This document shows positions 5,263 to 6,093 of a stretch of DNA of 6,093 bases, one piece after another. The position numbers and the translations under genes were made by a program. This DNA is from CAYYWV01 sp964531525 (lineage in GTDB: Bacteria > Pseudomonadota > Alphaproteobacteria > JAAXGF01), in assembly GCA_964531525.1 (NCBI GenBank), contig CAZHDF010000196.1, forward strand, positions 1 through 6,093, given 5' to 3'. Numbering within the stretch: the first letter of the stretch is position 1; every line of letters begins with the position of its first letter. Below the pieces are notes generated by a model. It worked only from the letters and a program-made list of their open reading frames with translations, was not told the origin of the DNA and searched no databases.

Positions 5263-6093
5263 GTGGCTTGCGATCCGCGACCATGCCGCGGTCCGTGGCT
5301 TGCGGACGGGGATTGGGGGAGCCACGCGCCCGGCGCAGCGTCCTCGCGGGTCTTGCGGGCGCGATGCTCCTTCCTTGGTTGAGCAAGGCTGGCGCGGCGG
5401 CTGTCGACGGTCTCGCCGCGCGCGCCGCAACGCTCACTCCTGGAACGTGGCTTGCGCTCACCGAAACCGCGGTCGGCGCGCGCCGCGGCACGCGTCTCGC
5501 CGATGTCTTTCCGCCGCGCGAAGGGCACCCGGGCTGGGGCGTGATCGGCCCGCGCGGAGTCATGGCGGCGTGGAGCGGCGGCGCGCTCGACACCAAGCGC
5601 ATGCGGCTCGTTGTCACCGGAGGAGGGCATAGTGGCTACGGCGGCAACGAGGTCTACGCCTTCGACCTCCACAGCCTCGAGTGGTCGCGGCTCACCGAGC
5701 CGAGCCCTTATGACGCCGACTTCTCCACGCGCGACGGCGCGCCGATCGCGCGCCATACCTACGACGGGCTCGAGTACCTGCCCAACGTCGATCGTCTGTT
5801 CATGTTCGGTAACGCCTTGTATCCCCATGGGAACCGGGGAGATCCATTCGTCTGGCTGTTTGATTTCGAACGTCTCCGATGGCGACGAGGCGCGCGGATT
5901 CCTCATGGAGGCTATCCCCAAACCGCCTATGACAATGAGACGGGGCGGGTTCTGTTCCATCAGTACAGTCATCTCATGGCTTACGATCCTGTCGTTGATC
6001 GCTGGAAGGTCCTTTCGCGGCAGGAGCGCTACTTTCATGTCGGCGTCGCGGAGATCGACTGGTCGACGCGGAAGCTCGTTCTCGTCAACCCCG
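5259..6093 (+). CDS. Exported kelch/galactose-oxidase-like beta-propeller protein (3' end missing)
   Basis: The frame is open from ATG 5259 to the window edge, 278 residues so far. AAGAAGG four bases upstream and an ATGA overlap with the lectin-like gene support this start; ATG 5283 is an in-frame alternative. The N-terminus has a Tat-like leader: RARRSVLAG (23-31), a hydrophobic stretch GLAGAMLLPWL (31-41), and an AGAAA cleavage region (44-48). The rest shows kelch-type blades. These are VVTGGGHSGYGGNEVYAFDL (118-137) followed by EWSRL (141-145), then RHTYDGLEYLPNVDRLFMFG (165-184) with WLFDFERLRWRR (199-210), and TAYDNETGRVLFHQYSHLMAYDPVVDRWKVL (222-252, key residues D225, Y242, D243 and W249). 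Double-glycine turns followed by a hydrophobic-Y/F-D-L strand and a W about six residues later are the kelch signature. Such propellers bind partners or, as in galactose oxidase, carry a copper centre. The catalytic residues of galactose oxidase cannot be judged from the part seen. Tat export would suit a protein folded or metallated before export. Confidence 0.77.
   Translation, partial: MSGLRSATMPRSVACGRGLGEPRARRSVLAGLAGAMLLPWLSKAGAAAVDGLAARAATLTPGTWLALTETAVGARRGTRLADVFPPREGHPGWGVIGPRGVMAAWSGGALDTKRMRLVVTGGGHSGYGGNEVYAFDLHSLEWSRLTEPSPYDADFSTRDGAPIARHTYDGLEYLPNVDRLFMFGNALYPHGNRGDPFVWLFDFERLRWRRGARIPHGGYPQTAYDNETGRVLFHQYSHLMAYDPVVDRWKVLSRQERYFHVGVAEIDWSTRKLVLVNP

Noticed and set aside
5112..6038. 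308-codon minus-strand open frame across the lectin-like and propeller genes
   Set aside because: It is opposite two genes with signal peptides, overlapping starts and recognisable folds. The translated product has no domain pattern.

Overview
The window is GC-rich, with strong G/C preference at third codon positions in most genes. Its gene types fit an alphaproteobacterium, possibly a sphingomonad or relative. That assignment is inferred from composition and gene content; no rRNA or other taxonomic marker is present. The locus looks like part of an exopolysaccharide or cell-surface glycan cluster. The gene types are two FemAB/CelD-like GNAT acyltransferases, an asparagine-synthetase-like amidotransferase of the exopolysaccharide-cluster type, and two secreted proteins. 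No exosortase, glycosyltransferase, PEP-CTERM protein or polymerase gene lies inside the window, so the glycan link rests on family associations.

Layout. Bases 1-74 may hold the last codons of a plus-strand gene. Bases 122-1249 on the minus strand encode a 375-residue GNAT acyltransferase. A 146-base AT-richer gap then separates two divergent genes. On the plus strand a second, clearly different GNAT/CelD-type acyltransferase (about 1396-2613) overlaps by 4 bases (ATGA) an AsnB-like protein (2610-4502). A 130-base gap with two short inverted repeats follows. Next comes a GTG-started, signal-peptide-bearing protein of 209 residues that resembles a C-type-lectin-like domain (4633-5262). It overlaps by 4 bases (ATGA) a kelch/galactose-oxidase-like propeller protein with a Tat-type leader (5259 to the window end, incomplete).

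Working model, an inference: the cytoplasmic GNAT and AsnB-like proteins add acyl and amide groups to a sugar precursor or related small molecule, and the two exported proteins act on or bind the finished product in the envelope. The most notable points are three. The AsnB-like protein has lost its glutaminase signature: the nucleophilic Cys2 is Ser2, and the Arg of RGPD and the Asn and Glu of NGE are replaced, while the ATP-binding synthetase half is intact. A bacterial lectin-fold-like secreted protein is encoded in an AT-rich patch. The two exported proteins are translationally coupled although one appears to use Sec and the other Tat.
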